A stretch of 64,000 nt of DNA from Alisma plantago-aquatica (Eukaryota; Streptophyta; Magnoliopsida; Alismatales; Alismataceae). This document shows positions 22,508 to 34,899 of the stretch, piece by piece. Location of the stretch: positions 887,062,335 through 887,126,334 of the forward strand of contig OY856410.1 of assembly GCA_963693085.1 (NCBI GenBank). Direction: 5' to 3'. Position numbers and translations under genes: made by a program. The stretch's first letter is position 1; every line of letters begins with the position of its first letter. The notes under the pieces are model-generated. The model did no database searches. It saw only the letters and a program-made list of their open reading frames with translations, and was not told the origin of the DNA.

Positions 22508-24118
22508 TTTTGTTTTGGATCCTATGATGGCTGATTGGATGCTCTAGAGTGGGGTGAATAGAGCTAAATGCACTTCAACAAAATTCATTAGACCTTCAAG
22601 TTATATCACAAGATAAGGCTGCTAAATAGGAAATTTGAGTACAACTAAAACATACATAGCAAGGGAGAGAGAGATTCAATAAGCACCAAGTAACAAGATA
22701 TGTAGAATGGTTCCATACTCCAAACTGGGAGTATGTCAGTCCACTACCTAGAGAGGTTAACCTCTATGATTTCTAAGTGTGTCTTCCTTTATATATTCAC
22801 TTATAAGAGTTACAACACATGACCCACCAAAGGACTTAACTATCCAATACAAAGAGTCTTTAACCTTACCAATGGATTACCCACTTTGCAATGAGTCTTC
22901 GGCCTTCTCCAAGGACTTACCCACTCTTGCACAAGTCTTCAGCCTTCTAGGAATTACCCACTCTTCTTGGATCTTCAGCCTTTGACTTCACCTTTCTTCA
23001 CCTTCACTCGGAGAAGCTTTCACCAAGGGCTTACCCGCTTGACCAAAGAGTCTTCTTCCTTCACCAAGTGCTTACCCACTCTTTTTCCAAGTCTTCGGCC
23101 TTGATCTTCACCAAGGGACACCTTCCCTTGTTCTTCTTCACCTCTCTTGGCCAAGAGAGAGAACCTTCATCTTCATGATTGAAATGAGAGATAGGGAGGT
23201 GAGGAAGTGATATCCTCACAAGATATACATGTAGGAATATCTCTCTTACAAATCTCCTACTCACTCTAATGGGTGTAGCAAGTGATTAATCTTAGAGAGA
23301 GAGAGGAGGTTGTAGGATGCACACAACTATAGACTAGGAACCTCATATAGAGTTTTGCATTGAATTCTCAACCATGGAATGAATCCCAAGGGGTCCTATT
23401 TATAGTTGGGGATACCTCTTAGCCTTTGGGAACACTTAAGAATGAAAACTAGTCTATTTGTAGCTTGCAATAGATATATTTTCAATTGTTGCAATTTCAT
23501 AATGGCTAGAAATACTTTTCTACACTTTTTCATACAGTGTTATCAGTCGTGTTTCTATAAAGGTAACTTGATTGATCCCACTATGCGACAAGACCAATTT
23601 AAGCCACTGGTCGGGTTTGTCCTGGGGTAACTCGACCGATCCACTTAAATCAGTTTTGGTCTGCAGAGGGATCGGTCAAGTTCTTTGAAATGGAAACTCG
23701 ACCGATCAAAAGCCATTTTCAAAATCCATTAAGGGTCGGTTATGTTTGCAACTCGACTTATGAATAGCCTGATGTGAATTTTTGAAAATGGATTTTGAGT
23801 GCTTAAATATTTGATTTAAGTGATCCTAATTTTTTATAATCTTAATTACAAGCCGTACAACCATTACAAGTGATTTACAACATGATTCTAATGGATTTAC
23901 ATCATATTCCTCAAAAGTGCACTTGCATTGATTTTGATTTGTCTTTTCTCCCAAGTTAGGATGCACAAGTTAGGGCATTTAGAGTGTGTTTATACCTAAT
24001 CTAAAATCACTCAAGCAGAAGTATTAGACACAATTGAATGGAATGGTTAGTCATCATCAAAACAAGGGTTTGGTCAATTTAGACCTTGAGTCAACATTGA
24101 CCTAGAGTCAACATTTTG
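22508..24118 (-). mobile_element. Solo Sirevirus-type LTR inside gypsy LTR, TTTTG duplication
   Basis: Insert 22513-24113 reads, on the minus strand, TGTTGACTCTAGG at its start and CACCCCACTCTAG near its end, like the LTR at 15120-16630. TTTTG lies at 22508-22512 and 24114-24118, so removing the insert joins CATAGTTTTG to TACTCATTTT as continuous gypsy-like sequence. The LTR 3' end does not finish in CA, so the left boundary could be off by up to 20 bp; a partial primer-site resemblance (ATCATAGGATCC) leaves open a truncated 5' LTR instead. Confidence 0.65.
23397..23760 (-). promoter_or_regulatory. Minus-strand LTR promoter: dyads and TATA box
   Basis: ATCGGTCAAGTT (23671-23682) with AACTCGACCGAT (23694-23705) and further half-sites at 23605-23640 and 23735-23760; TATAAATA on the minus strand at 23397-23404, downstream in the LTR orientation by about 200 bp. 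Confidence 0.6.
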
Positions 24119-25850
24119 TACTCATTTTCACCATTTTGGTTTAGAATTAGCTAGTATATAAGTTTTATTGACTTTTGATTCATTAATAAGACTTTGATCT
24201 ATCCCCCCATATTCATGACAGGCTTGAGCTTCATTACATGATAGGAGTGTAGCAGGCGGTGGTCCCATTAACTGACTAGCAGGCCTAAGAAACTACTGAT
24301 AAAATATATTGATTTTTTAATGATCTGAGCATTTATTAAGATACATTTTCAACCAAATTTTAGTTGGTTAGAAGTCTCATTGATGTGGGCCTCACAACCC
24401 ACATAAATATACCCCCTGAGGTAGGTTTTCATTACCCATGATCCTCATCTTCCCGAGAAGATTTTTACACACCTTCCTATTAGAAACTTAGCCCCCGACA
24501 GAAACTCAGCCCCTGATAGGAATCCTCCCAATGGGATTTCAACATTACTACCCAATGAGATTCCTACACCTCACCTTGATAGTGAAACTGAAGGGGTGTG
24601 AGACCCTTTGTCCATCTCAAGATGCTAACCCCTCATTTCCATGGTGTCTATATAAGCAGCTAGGTAGGGTTCTAAACCCTAGACCCCTCTCTATGAATAA
24701 AAGACCAGATTTGCCGAGAAAAGGATCTTGACCATGACTCCAAGCTTCTGTGTTCACTCCACATCACCTTCCTCCAGCCTTCGTCAACCCCTCCATCAGC
24801 TAGCTTCGTCAACCTACCGGCTAACGGGACACCTACCTCTCCAAAGCTCATAAGTATTGATCTCGAAGGAAGCTAGAATGGTGGACACCCCCACCATTGA
24901 TCCATTATCGTCCTGCTTCATTCCATAGAAGAAAATCCATTCCACAAGAAAACAAAGACCAATAATTCAACATTCTATCTCCAAAAAACGTCTAGGAGGT
25001 TTTCTTGCTATTCATTGGACACCATTATTCTAGAGTTTGAGGTTTCATTCCCGCATACCACGATTGTGATTTTCCTTCCTTCTGTGATGATGATCTCTTC
25101 TCTCGTCTTCCCTATTCTTTTGTAATTGTTGCCATGAGAAAGTAGTCCTCTCACTAGGGTGTGTGGAATAGTGTCTCTTCCTAGTGTTGCTTTCCTTATT
25201 GCATCTACTATTGGATGGACCATTATGTGCTTTGAATAAATCATTTTTGTACTTTTATTCTTGCTTGATCATCAAATTTATATATAAATCAGATCTTAGG
25301 TGTAGATAACTTTGAACCCAGGATCTAGGATATCGACCAATTCATTTTAAACCCTTGATGAGAATTTCAAATAGTTGTTTTTTTGGGGTGATAGATATAT
25401 GATTTCTAGGCAACATGACGACGAGCTTAGATTGATATATGCATAAATTTTAAACCTAATGCTAAAAGGGGGATTTTCCTAGATTCAAAATATGTATCAC
25501 CATACTTAATGTGATGTAGTGAGAGAGTGAATGATAGGAAGTGGTGGTGAAACCCATTCCACCCTAGTGTTACCATCCATTGATAAATCTAGACTTTAAT
25601 GTAATATTTTACTATCTATAACTAGAGTAATAAACAACCACTATGTTTTATGTTTGCATGATTCACTTGGTCTGACTACTTCTTAAAATCATTTTTCTTT
25701 GGGTTTGATCCTAAACTATACTACAATAAGATCCATCTACTTGCGGGTGGTGATTATTGTACTTGTTTAGGTAAACTCTATGGATATTACCCCTAGTGAA
25801 TTTGTCAGTGCAATATCACACATGTCACTCATGTATATTGTTTCTTCCAA
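24119..25850. other. Unassigned LTR-like sequence
   Basis: No gene seen. The left part continues the gypsy LTR interrupted at 22512. From about 24377 (TGATGTGGGCCTCACA) a denser region carries TATATAAG (24650) and AATAAAAG (24697), the look of another LTR, but I could not find paired ends. Text near 25690-25770 resembles the end of an Athila LTR. Confidence 0.35.
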
Positions 25851-25854
25851 CGCA

Positions 25855-26160
25855 AGATAGGAAGTTGCAAGGATCAAGAAGTTCATTGGTGAACTTAGTT
25901 TGGTTCCAACCATTGATGATGTAATTGATATTTGTAGTAACAACAATGGAACTACTACAAAAGGAACTCATATTGCATCAGCATGCCAAGTACATACTAT
26001 AGTGTTATCATATCATATGGGAGACCAGAAAAATGAGTAACAATTGGAATTAATGTTCTTGATCCATTTACAAATGCACTATCACGATATTCATAAGCCA
26101 TTGTCATCTAGTGCAATTGGGAGGCTATTTGTGTGTATGTCGAGAAAGCTATTTGTGTGA
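25855..26160 (+). pseudogene. pol: Copia RNase H C-terminal fragment
   Basis: In one frame: ARIKKFIGELSLVPTIDDVI, then the CDNNGA-type motif reads CSNNNGT and is followed by decayed AKEPRSH/KH and PLTKPL-type text. The usual NNG context and the IKKFI...LVP lead-in identify the end of copia RNase H of the same lineage as the minus-strand element at 31194-40079. Catalytic Asp of the YCDN motif is lost (S). Confidence 0.65.
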
Positions 26161-26720
26161 TGGTTGTAATAGAATACTAAGTATTTAACTTGATTGTGAA
26201 TAAAAAGGTAATTGATTTATTATGTTTGTTTCAACATGAGATAGTGAATAAACATGATGATGTGCTATGAATTCTGGACTTGGTGACATAGGTCCTTGAG
26301 TTATTGATATAAACATAATATCATATGCATACTTAGTGCATTTGTTATTGCATAGTCCCAATTTGGAAATTATTGTGGAAGTAATTAAGGACAACAATAA
26401 TTCATAACACCAATGTGTGCTAATTGATGACTATATCCCATTAGTCATGATATTGTATAACAAGTCAGACACATAGGTACTTGTTAGAAAACAAGTGTAT
26501 TGAATATATTCGGCTTTAGAATGATACATGGAAGCCATGCTTTGGTTGTCTTAATCATATCTCAAAGTGATAGTGGTAATGTGATCCTTAATCCTAAAGT
26601 CACAACAATTAGCATAAGTCATTTGGTGTAATTGAACAGTACTCAACATGAACTAGGATAAGGGTTTGGATTTGGGTGCATTGTGGCACATATTGATTAT
26701 TGTCAGTGATGAAGAGACCT
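26160..26720 (+). repeat. Truncated LTR of the 2-kb copia family
   Basis: Follows the RNase H fragment as a 3' LTR would. 26440-26640 matches the solo LTR at about 11930-12120 (TTAGTCATGATAT, ACACATAGGTACTTGTTAGA, AACAAGTGTA). It breaks off near 26715 where gypsy LTR sequence begins. Confidence 0.6.
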
Positions 26721-26889
26721 TAGATAGTTTTCCAACCCCACTCCACATGGATCAACCCCCAACTTTCCTACTTTATATGCCACAACTCAAACCTTGTGCA
26801 CTTGCGAGATAGTGTAATGTGTGTTAAGACTGATTCTAGTATAGCTTTATAAGTCTTATTTTGCACAAGTGGTCCCTCAAGGCGCAACA
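26720..26889 (+). repeat. End of gypsy 5' LTR
   Basis: Similar to 42560-42736: ACCCCACTCC, then TATGC-ACAA-TC-AAC, GATAGT and a CCCTCAAGGCGCAACA end versus CCCTTGAGGTGCATCA. The 5' part of this LTR has been lost against the copia LTR fragment. Confidence 0.6.
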
Positions 26890-26896
26890 AGCTTTA

Positions 26897-26914
26897 TAAC
26901 ATCGTTATCAGGGA
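26897..26914 (+). other. Decayed primer binding site, tRNA-Asp type
   Basis: TAACATCGTTATCAGGGA aligns without gaps to TGGCGCCGTTGCCGGGGA, the primer site usual in Athila/Tat gypsy elements; all seven differences are G to A or C to T. It sits 7 bases after the LTR end, within CAAGCTTTA, as in that lineage. Confidence 0.65.
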
Positions 26915-27189
26915 GTGGATTTTAAGACCTAGATAGTTGTCTATTTTTTAATTTTTCTAGTTTCCCTCACCATTTATATTCTTTTTTTGTGTTACTTTTG
27001 CATTTGTGATCCCTAACTTGCTTTTGTTTGCTTGATTATGCTTGTGTAGAGTGACAATGCATGACACTACTCTTTATCTATTGATTCCTTCTTTGAGGAT
27101 CTAGAGATAGGGAGAAGAAGGTGCAGGAACTTTTGCATTATCCAAATAGTAGACAAATCCATGGGAGATCATAAATAAGTGAAACTAAA

Positions 27190-29050
27190 TGACCCAGCCA
27201 TTTTACCAACACCACATCCTCTCCATGAATACTTCACACTAGGAAATAACACATCTCAAATTGCCACAAGAGTGTAACAAATGTCAGGTCAATTGTTCTT
27301 CATTCCTCAGCCCTTTTGGGGATACAGATTTCCATGGATTATAAAATGAGAATCCCTATAAGCATATCGACAATTTTTTGGAAATAATTTCTACCTTTTG
27401 TACTCTGAAACTCCACTGATTAATCCATTTGCCCCGCACTTTTCCCATTTTCATTGAAGAGTAAGGAAAAGGAATGGTATTCCACAAAAACTGGGGTGAT
27501 GACATGGGAGGCCATGAAAAAGAATTTCTCAAGAAGTTTTATACAATAGCAAAGTTGACTTGAATGAGAATGAACATCATATCTTTAAGTCGAATGGGTC
27601 ATGAGAGATTACATGAGATACGGGAGAGGTTTCAAAAACTTCTAATGGATTACCCTTATCATGAAGTAACATTGTGGTAGATTTGTTTCTTGGATAACCA
27701 ATTAAAGCTTCTACATTAGAGATACCATTGTGGCAATTAGTTCAGTCACTGTACTCTAGGTTATCAAATATGGACAGATGATAGCAGATATCATCTTATG
27801 GTGGTACCTTCATGGTAAAGCACCCCAAAGAACCGTGGCCTCTCTTTGAACAATTGCTAGAGAATTTAAGGTATAGAGACTCAACTTTTGTAAGTGATTA
27901 TGTAGAAATATCTTCAAGTGAAGCCATTCCACAAGTAATGAATATTATTATTGGCATTATGAATTTGATGAAGAGTCAAGTGGGAGGCAACCCTACTCAT
28001 TATGTGTAATCCATTGATTTTCCTGAAGAAGAAGTGAAGGTTATGCAATCCTTTGGGAACCACAACAACCATGGACCCCATGTACAACTCTTATACACCC
28101 AAGTGGAGGAATTATCCAAATTTTTCATGGAAAAAACAAGTTAACGGTGTGCAAGATCTTACAAGGGCAAATCAATGCCAAAGAAACAGCTTAAGGTTTG
28201 AAAGTGAAGTTCTTGGAAGATTGAGAAGAATTGATGAAGTCAAGAAAGATGTGACCACACATGGACAAAGTATATATAGTCTTGGGAAAAGTCTAGATCA
28301 GACACTTTCTCACTAAGAGGAGTGGAGGCTTCCTTACCTAACTTTAGTGAACCCAACCAATGCAACTAGGAAAGTGGTAGCCCATTAAAGCTCCTATGGT
28401 CCACCACCCATGCAAGTGAGACACATCTAGAAATACCTAGATCCCTCCAACCCATATGCTCTTCCACTGCAACAACGCCCAACACCACCACTACCACCAC
28501 TACAAACATTGCAACCTCTCCCTTGTTCTCATGGACAAGTGAATGTAGTGACCACTTTGAGGAGTGGCAAGCTGTTTGAGAATCCCGAGAATGGAAAGAA
28601 GAAGTTGACAAAATTCATGTTGAAGCACCTTTATTGGAAAGGTCGTGTGATGATTCTATGAGCACCAAGAATCGGGTTGTCCCACCCTCTCTTGAGTGTG
28701 CAATGCCAAGTGTATCACCTTTTCTTGATGTTCTAGTACCAAGTTGCACCTGTAACATCAAGTATTTCCATGCACTACAGCAAGGAGTTTTATTATGATA
28801 ACCCAAGGTCCTTAAGTTACTTTAAGCAAGGATAGTGTTGTTGAGCCACTCGGATGAGCCTTCCACCAAAAGAAAGTGTAAGCATAATATGGATATCTTG
28901 GAAGTCTTTAGGTTTCTGAATTTAAAGATCCCATTCCTTGATGCCATCAAGAAAGTTCCAACTTGTACCAAATTTCTCAAGGGTGCTTATACCTTTAAAA
29001 GAAATAAAAAAGGGGAGGTGACTAGAAAAATCAAGTGACAGTGAGATTCA
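27190..29050 (+). pseudogene. gag: Gypsy Gag, decayed
   Basis: Frames broken by many stops. Seen: LPTPHPLHEYF near 27210, an open stretch 27812-28009 and 28053-28316, and the strongly diagnostic C-terminal text LEVFRFLNLKIPFLDAIKK, then KVPTCTKFLKGAY, near 28880-28995 (usual form: LPLLDAIKQIP-KFLK). These place it with plant Athila-like gypsy elements. Non-functional. Confidence 0.7.
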
Positions 29051-29650
29051 TATTAGATAGCCCTTCTCTCAAAAGAAAGGTGATCCAAGATTCCTTATTA
29101 TTACTTACTACATTGTTCACCACCTCATTGAGCACTGCTTGATCTTGGTTCTAGTGTAAACATCATGTCTTATACTGTATATGCGGAGTTGGGTTAGTTA
29201 AGATAAAGTCAGCCAACTATACTAGATACACCAAGATACCAATGGGCAGGGTAAATGACATACTAGTTATGCTTGACAAGGAGACACAACCAATGTTCCC
29301 AACAAAATTTATTGTCTCAGACATGTAGCCAGAGCATGATCGGATTCCTATTATCTTAGGAAGGCCATTTATATATACCCAACTCAGAGAGTAGGGTGTG
29401 TATTAATACCTTCACAATCTCCTTTTTGAAAAATAAGACAAAGATCTATATGTTCACTATCACCAAACATTGGGACTTGGTTGATGAGGAATGTTATGAG
29501 ATTTCCTATGATTATGTAAAAGAAGGGAAATATGAAGAAAATCATATATATATCTTACACAATGCTTGGGATGAGAACTATGTCTTCAAGGCCTTTGCTA
29601 GAATCACATGTTTTGAGGGAGGAAATTCCATGTTTGAGAATGATTGGTGA
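29050..29650 (+). pseudogene. pol: Gypsy aspartic protease, decayed
   Basis: ALLDLGSSVNIMSY near 29133-29175 is the DLGAS active site (A to S) with its following residues; ILGRPF-type text (LS*EGHLYIPN) is at about 29355. The 84-codon open frame at 29396-29650 follows. No RT comes after it before the copia insertion. Confidence 0.65.
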
Positions 29651-31193
29651 TGATAGAGACCTGATACAGCTGAAGGAAATAAACCAAGTGCTTTTGGAAG
29701 GACAACCCACCATAGTTTGAGAATTATTTTACTCAAAACCAAATTTGGTATGGTTTTGTTTTTGCACTTCTAATAAATACATACGCACACAAATGACACT
29801 TGGTATTTTTCTATTTGTAATTTGTTATAACAAAAACATGAATAATAAAATGATATTTGGAGTAGAGTAGCCAATGAAAAGACCAAAGATTAGGGATGAA
29901 GAAATGGTTGAGTTAAAAAAAAGCTATAGGAAAGCAACCATCACAGCCATTGCATTCACCATGTACGTGGTGCAAGCTGTCCAAAATGGCCATGCTCCTA
30001 AAAATGGTTGTTTTGGATCTTCTTGATCACTTGAATGCAAATTTAATCCCCCATCTCTTGAAGATTATCAACCACAACTCCACCATCATTACCTTATCAT
30101 TCTTAGATTTTATATAATTCTTAGCTTCTATAAAAGGTTGGGTGGTAGGGTTGGACATTCTTATTTTCACTCATGTTCTTTGTTCTAAATTGTTTTTTCA
30201 TATGACCAAATAGTTTGACTAATATTTATACTTGTCTAGACCCACTTTTTTGTACATCTTATGCACTTTCTTGTCATGTAGTTTGTTTTCTTGCATCTTT
30301 CCATATTTTTTCAAAAAAAAAAAGAACTTTTTGCCATGTCACCAATATTGTACTACATTGCATGTGGATTTTTACAATCATTTATGTGCTCTTAGCTAAA
30401 ATTTGCTATAATGTCATTTCTTGCTTTATAGCTTAGATTTTGTGGTGAACTGGGGCACCTGGCACCATTTTTCCAACTTTGCCCAAACCTGAAATGTTTT
30501 GTTCCAAAAATCTTTTTCTAGATTAAACATCTACTTTGTTGATTGAGATATTGAAATCGAATGACAAATGAAATTGCACTCCTATTAGTACTTTATTGTG
30601 ATCAAATGATTTCAACTTTTGGATTTGTACATGTTTTCCACCTCTCTTCTAAACTGTTGGATGGTTTGGTTGAAATGCAATAGAGAAAAGTCATAGATGG
30701 TTTGGATCATGTGATCCTTGTGAAAAGAAATTTGTTTTTTTTATTTTCTCACTCGTTTGATTTTTCTAATTGTAGTGAAAGATGCTTGGAATAATTTGCA
30801 TGCAGGAGACGTTATGTGATGTAACCCCTTTCTTGATCCATCATTCATCCATAATATCTTATGCCTCTATCTCATTTAAAGATGATAAAAGCACAAGAAG
30901 TTTAACCCTTGGACACCCTCTAAGATCTTGAAGTGTCCAACACTTCCTCCCATCGCTTGACTCCCACATATGCCCTAACTATACCAAGGAGAGAGAAAAA
31001 TGCAAAAATAATAAAAAGATGCTCATATATAATAGCATCTAAATGAAGAAAGAATAGTGCTCCCATGTAATATCACTTCAATCTCTTTCCATGACCCCCT
31101 TCTTCTAATTGCATACCCATTAAGAACGGAAACATCAGACTTAGCCCATCATGACCTTATACATATCTATGTGGATCATATGGCCACATAAGG
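29651..31193 (+). other. Gypsy 3' non-coding region, left half
   Basis: No gene recognised. AT-rich; a TATA-like TATAAAAG at 30130-30137 and A-rich and T-rich runs. Ends at the target site (TAAGG, 31189-31193) of the inserted copia element and continues after 40084. Confidence 0.45.
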
Positions 31194-33184
31194 TGTAGGG
31201 AAATCGGGTAGCTGATAAGGCGGATGAAACAAAAAAGTTTATGCTTGTATCCCAACAAGCAGATTGTGTCAACAATAATGTATCTAGGAAAGGGTTTTGT
31301 GAGGTATATACATGGTCCTGGAGAAAGTCTAGTGAAAATCCTCACAACTTATCATGCTTCTTCTTCAAGTAGCATGCAAACAATTATCAGCAACACCCTC
31401 TCAGTGCAATACCACAGACAGTGGTTGATGGGTTCTCCTAATGTGATGGTGATAGACTCCACACCTCTAAGTAGTCCATGCAGACCACTAGGAACTCCTC
31501 GCCACACTTCCTAGAGCCAATGGGAAGGAATTATCCCTTTGAAGTCAATGTGCTTGAACTGACTTATTCTCCCTTATAGTTTTTTCCATTTATGGGTAAG
31601 ACTTGCTCGGGCTCTCATTTTACCACAATTGTGAGAGGAAAACATTTTTCAACATTTTTGTGTCGACTGAAAGACTTGACTACCCCTCTATTTATAGGAG
31701 GGTCAAGGTCAAGGTTTCTAGATCAATTGGGAGTCAAAGAGATAGATTTTTTACAAATTTTTGGTTGTTGTGGATCATGAGTTGTTTGACTCGACACTTG
31801 AGTCAGTCAAATTGAACCCATTTGGTCAACTCAATATCTGAATTGGTTGATTGGAATGATTTCCTATTTGCAAACATATTGGCTTTCAATGCAACGATCA
31901 ATGCACATCATGACGTCAGCATCAATCCTTGATTTAGTCTTATTGATTGTCCAATTGGTCAATTGGAACTCTGAGTTGGTCGAATCGTCATTTGAGATTG
32001 TCGACTCATAGTCCCAGTCAGTCAATTTTTAGCCAATGTTGTTTAAATTGACTCGACACTAGAATCCGTCAACTCAACACTTGAGTTGGTTGACTCATAT
32101 TTGCAATCATCCAATGTTTTTTAAATTGAATACATAAACACTTTAGCAATCAAGTTAAACCTCATTTATGAGTAAACTCCTATTCTAGGTGCATCCTATG
32201 TGTGTGACCCTATAGATCCCAAGTTACATTGGCAGTGAACGTTCATAACCAATTTATGACATCACAAGCAATGAGTGGTATCTAGAAACATATCATTGCT
32301 ACCCTAGTAATTAGAAAGTTATAGAAAAACTTCAACCTACAATCCATGATCAATGTCACAATGATCATATAGTTCCTTTGTCTCTGATATCCAGATTGAA
32401 CTCGAGGCATGGAATTGCCATCCTCTCAATATTTGATCCATGTTCCTTTAACTAGAGCAGACTGTATGAAATGCATGTGAGTTCACATATCTTATATTGA
32501 GTCACATGAGTATTGGCCATACATATTTTAGTCTTTCTTCAAGTGGACAGGATATCAAGCTCTTATAGGAGGGACAAATTCCATTTACATCACTCACAAT
32601 CAATCCCCATGTGTCACAATGTACCTGAGCATCACCTTTATGGCAACCTTTATTCAAGGTCACGTTGATGGTGTCAAAATACACTGAATAACATGTGATG
32701 AGTGTAGTGGCTTCAGGTATAAGAACCACAATCACCACTATCACTATGAGAGTTGATTCAGTCTATAATTCAGTGGTCTCCATGTATCACTCTCATGGTG
32801 ACTTTGTCTACTACACTATGCTCTAACATGTACATATGTTTTTGGCTTGATATCTCATATCATGACTAATGAGACTCTGTCATTAGTCAAAACACGCTCT
32901 AGTCTTATATATTATTGTTGTCTATTCTTCTTCCACAGTAATATCTTACTAGGGACATAACAAGAATGCATGTACTTTTTTCATTCATATGATCTCATTG
33001 TCCAGGTCTTATACTTGAAGACATATGTCATTAACATCATTCTTTAGACATCTACTATGCATGAGTCATCATCTCATTTGAGACAAACATAACAGATGTA
33101 GTTATCTTTATAGTTATCAATTCAAGTATATGATGCCCCATAACAATCATCATATGATTGTCTATATGGGCATAAATACCAACA
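31194..33184 (-). repeat. 3' LTR of minus-strand copia (1991 bp)
   Basis: On the minus strand it runs from TGTTGGTATTTATGCCCA (33184) to GATTTCCCTACA (31194). The adjoining sequence at 33185-33199 is the position of the polypurine tract, here weak. Contains a TATA box (31689-31696) and dyads to 32110. Confidence 0.85.
31689..32110 (-). promoter_or_regulatory. LTR promoter: ACTTGAGT dyads and TATA box
   Basis: Repeated TTGACTCGACACTTGAGT-like units and half-sites (GTCAACTC, GAGTTGGTTGACTC) from about 31785 to 32110, upstream in element orientation of TATAAATA (minus, 31689-31696). Confidence 0.55.
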
Positions 33185-33199
33185 AACTCATACTTACAC

Positions 33200-34129
33200 T
33201 TAGAGCCAATCACTTATGAATCGTATTCCAAGCGATCTTAACATTTCCATCATGATCTGGGTTTTTTAGTGGGTTAGCATTGTTTGCTTCTAGTTGGTAA
33301 ATTGCAAGTCTTTACATCTCCTCATTGTATGACCTCTTGTATGAGATGAAATGTCGTCGTATTCCTACCTTATCCAGTAGCTCCATTATCGTCATAGTGT
33401 TTCTATTATGTCATCAATGGCTGGAACCTCCCATAAGTTCATCTGAATGAACTTCTTGATCAATACAATATCCTATGTTGTGTTCAAAATAGCAAGGTAC
33501 TCGACTTCTATTGTAGAATTAACAATATCTCTTGCTCGGAACTTTTCCAGCTTACAGTTCTATTTTAAGGTCAAACACAAATTTATATTGTGATTTCTTA
33601 TTTTCTTTGTCATTTTGGAAGATTGTGTCAGTGTAACCCTTTGCACTCAACTATTCCTTATTACCATGAATAAGAAACTGATCCTTAGTTCTTCTCAAGT
33701 AGTCAAGGATGTTCTTTATGGTAGTCTTGTGACTTTCACTGTGATCTGACTAATATATGCTCGTCATGTCCAATACATACGAGACAAAGGGATGAGTCCA
33801 TAACATTGCATACATGATACATCCAATTGTGAATGCATATGGCATCATACTCATGTGTTCCCGGTCTTCTCAATAACTGGGACATTAGGATCTTGAGAGA
33901 CTAATTCCATGGAACATGAATAGATTTTATCTCATTGAGTCATGTATGTTGAACCCCTTCGGCATCTTTCCAATGTATGTGCTCTTACTTAGGTCAAGAA
34001 GCTTTCTAGATCTATCTCTATAGATCTTGATTCCTAAGGCATAGGATTCTTGGCCTAAGTTCTTCACAGAGAAGGTACTACTCACTCAGGTTTTAACATT
34101 TCTAGGATAAGTTCATCATTCCCCATCAT
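33200..34129 (-). pseudogene. pol: Copia RT C-terminus and RNase H, decayed
   Basis: Minus-strand text across frames: LGIKIYRDRSRKLLDLSKST near 34010-33960, EDREHMSMMPYAFTIGCIMY near 33860-33810, then KGYTDTIFQNDKENKKSQY near 33640-33590 matching the YTD-SD-F-TDKD-SKSQSGY RNase H signature. The YVDD region near 34130 is unreadable. Multiple stops. Confidence 0.72.
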
Positions 34130-34850
34130 TATGTGGAATATAAATATGATCCCACTAACTTCTTGTAATCACAGATTTCATATCCATTTTGACTAAAGTT
34201 GAACTCTTTGACTATCTTGTCAAATCGAAGATTCCAGCTCTGGGATGCTTGCTTCAATCCATAGATTGACCTTTGTAGCTTACCAACTTTATTTTCAATA
34301 ATTGGTTTTATAAAACCTTTACGTTGTGCCATGCATACATCCTCTTGAATATACCCACTAAGGAATGCAGTTTTTACATCCATATGCCAAATCTCATAGT
34401 CATAATAAGCTACAATGACAAGCATGATCCTGATGGGTTTAACTATGGCAACTGGTGAAAATATTTGATCATGTTCAACACTTTGCACTTGTTTGAAACC
34501 CTTTTCAACCAATATTCCCTTATAGGTTTGTGCATTACCATCTATGACGGTCTTCTTCTTGAAGAGCCAATTGCACCCTATGAATTTTACCCCTTTAGGT
34601 GGATCCATCAAGGTCATACCTTATTGGTGTACATGGAGTCCATCTTAGATAAAATGGTTTCAAGCCATTTCTCACATTCTAATCTCTCAATAGCTTCTAT
34701 GAAGGTTGTTGTCTCATCATCTATGACCAACTTACCACCTTCTTGAGCCATAAGATATCCTAATCTTTCAAGCTCAAGGCATGTTCTACTAGATCTATGA
34801 TTATGTATTACATTAGGAACTTGAGATTCCACAACAATTTGTGATTCTCC
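34129..34850 (-). pseudogene. pol: Copia reverse transcriptase, N-terminal half
   Basis: Best preserved part of this element. KWLETILSKMDSMYTNKV at about 34670-34616, then in the next frame KGVKFIGCNWLFKKKTV, KGILVEKGFKQVQSVEHDQIF (split by alignment, shown here in part), YEIWHMDVKTAFLSGYIQED with the first catalytic Asp near 34385, and IYGLKQASQSWN near 34230. A 162-codon frame is open (34129-34617). The frameshift at about 34616 separates it from the upstream part. Confidence 0.85.
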
Positions 34851-34899
34851 TTGTTCGTGTTGTAACTCTTTATGTTTAATGTTTTCTTGTTGGTCTCAA

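Larger units (their letters stand above)
16640..22512 (+). mobile_element. Athila-type gypsy remnant
   Basis: Gag C-terminus, protease, RT, RNase H and integrase lie in gypsy order on the plus strand, all broken by stops. Phrases such as RKDHFPL, FMDDFLVY and GHARFYRRFI are characteristic of the Athila branch. The 5' part is missing; the 3' part continues past the nested LTR at 22513-24113. Confidence 0.8.
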
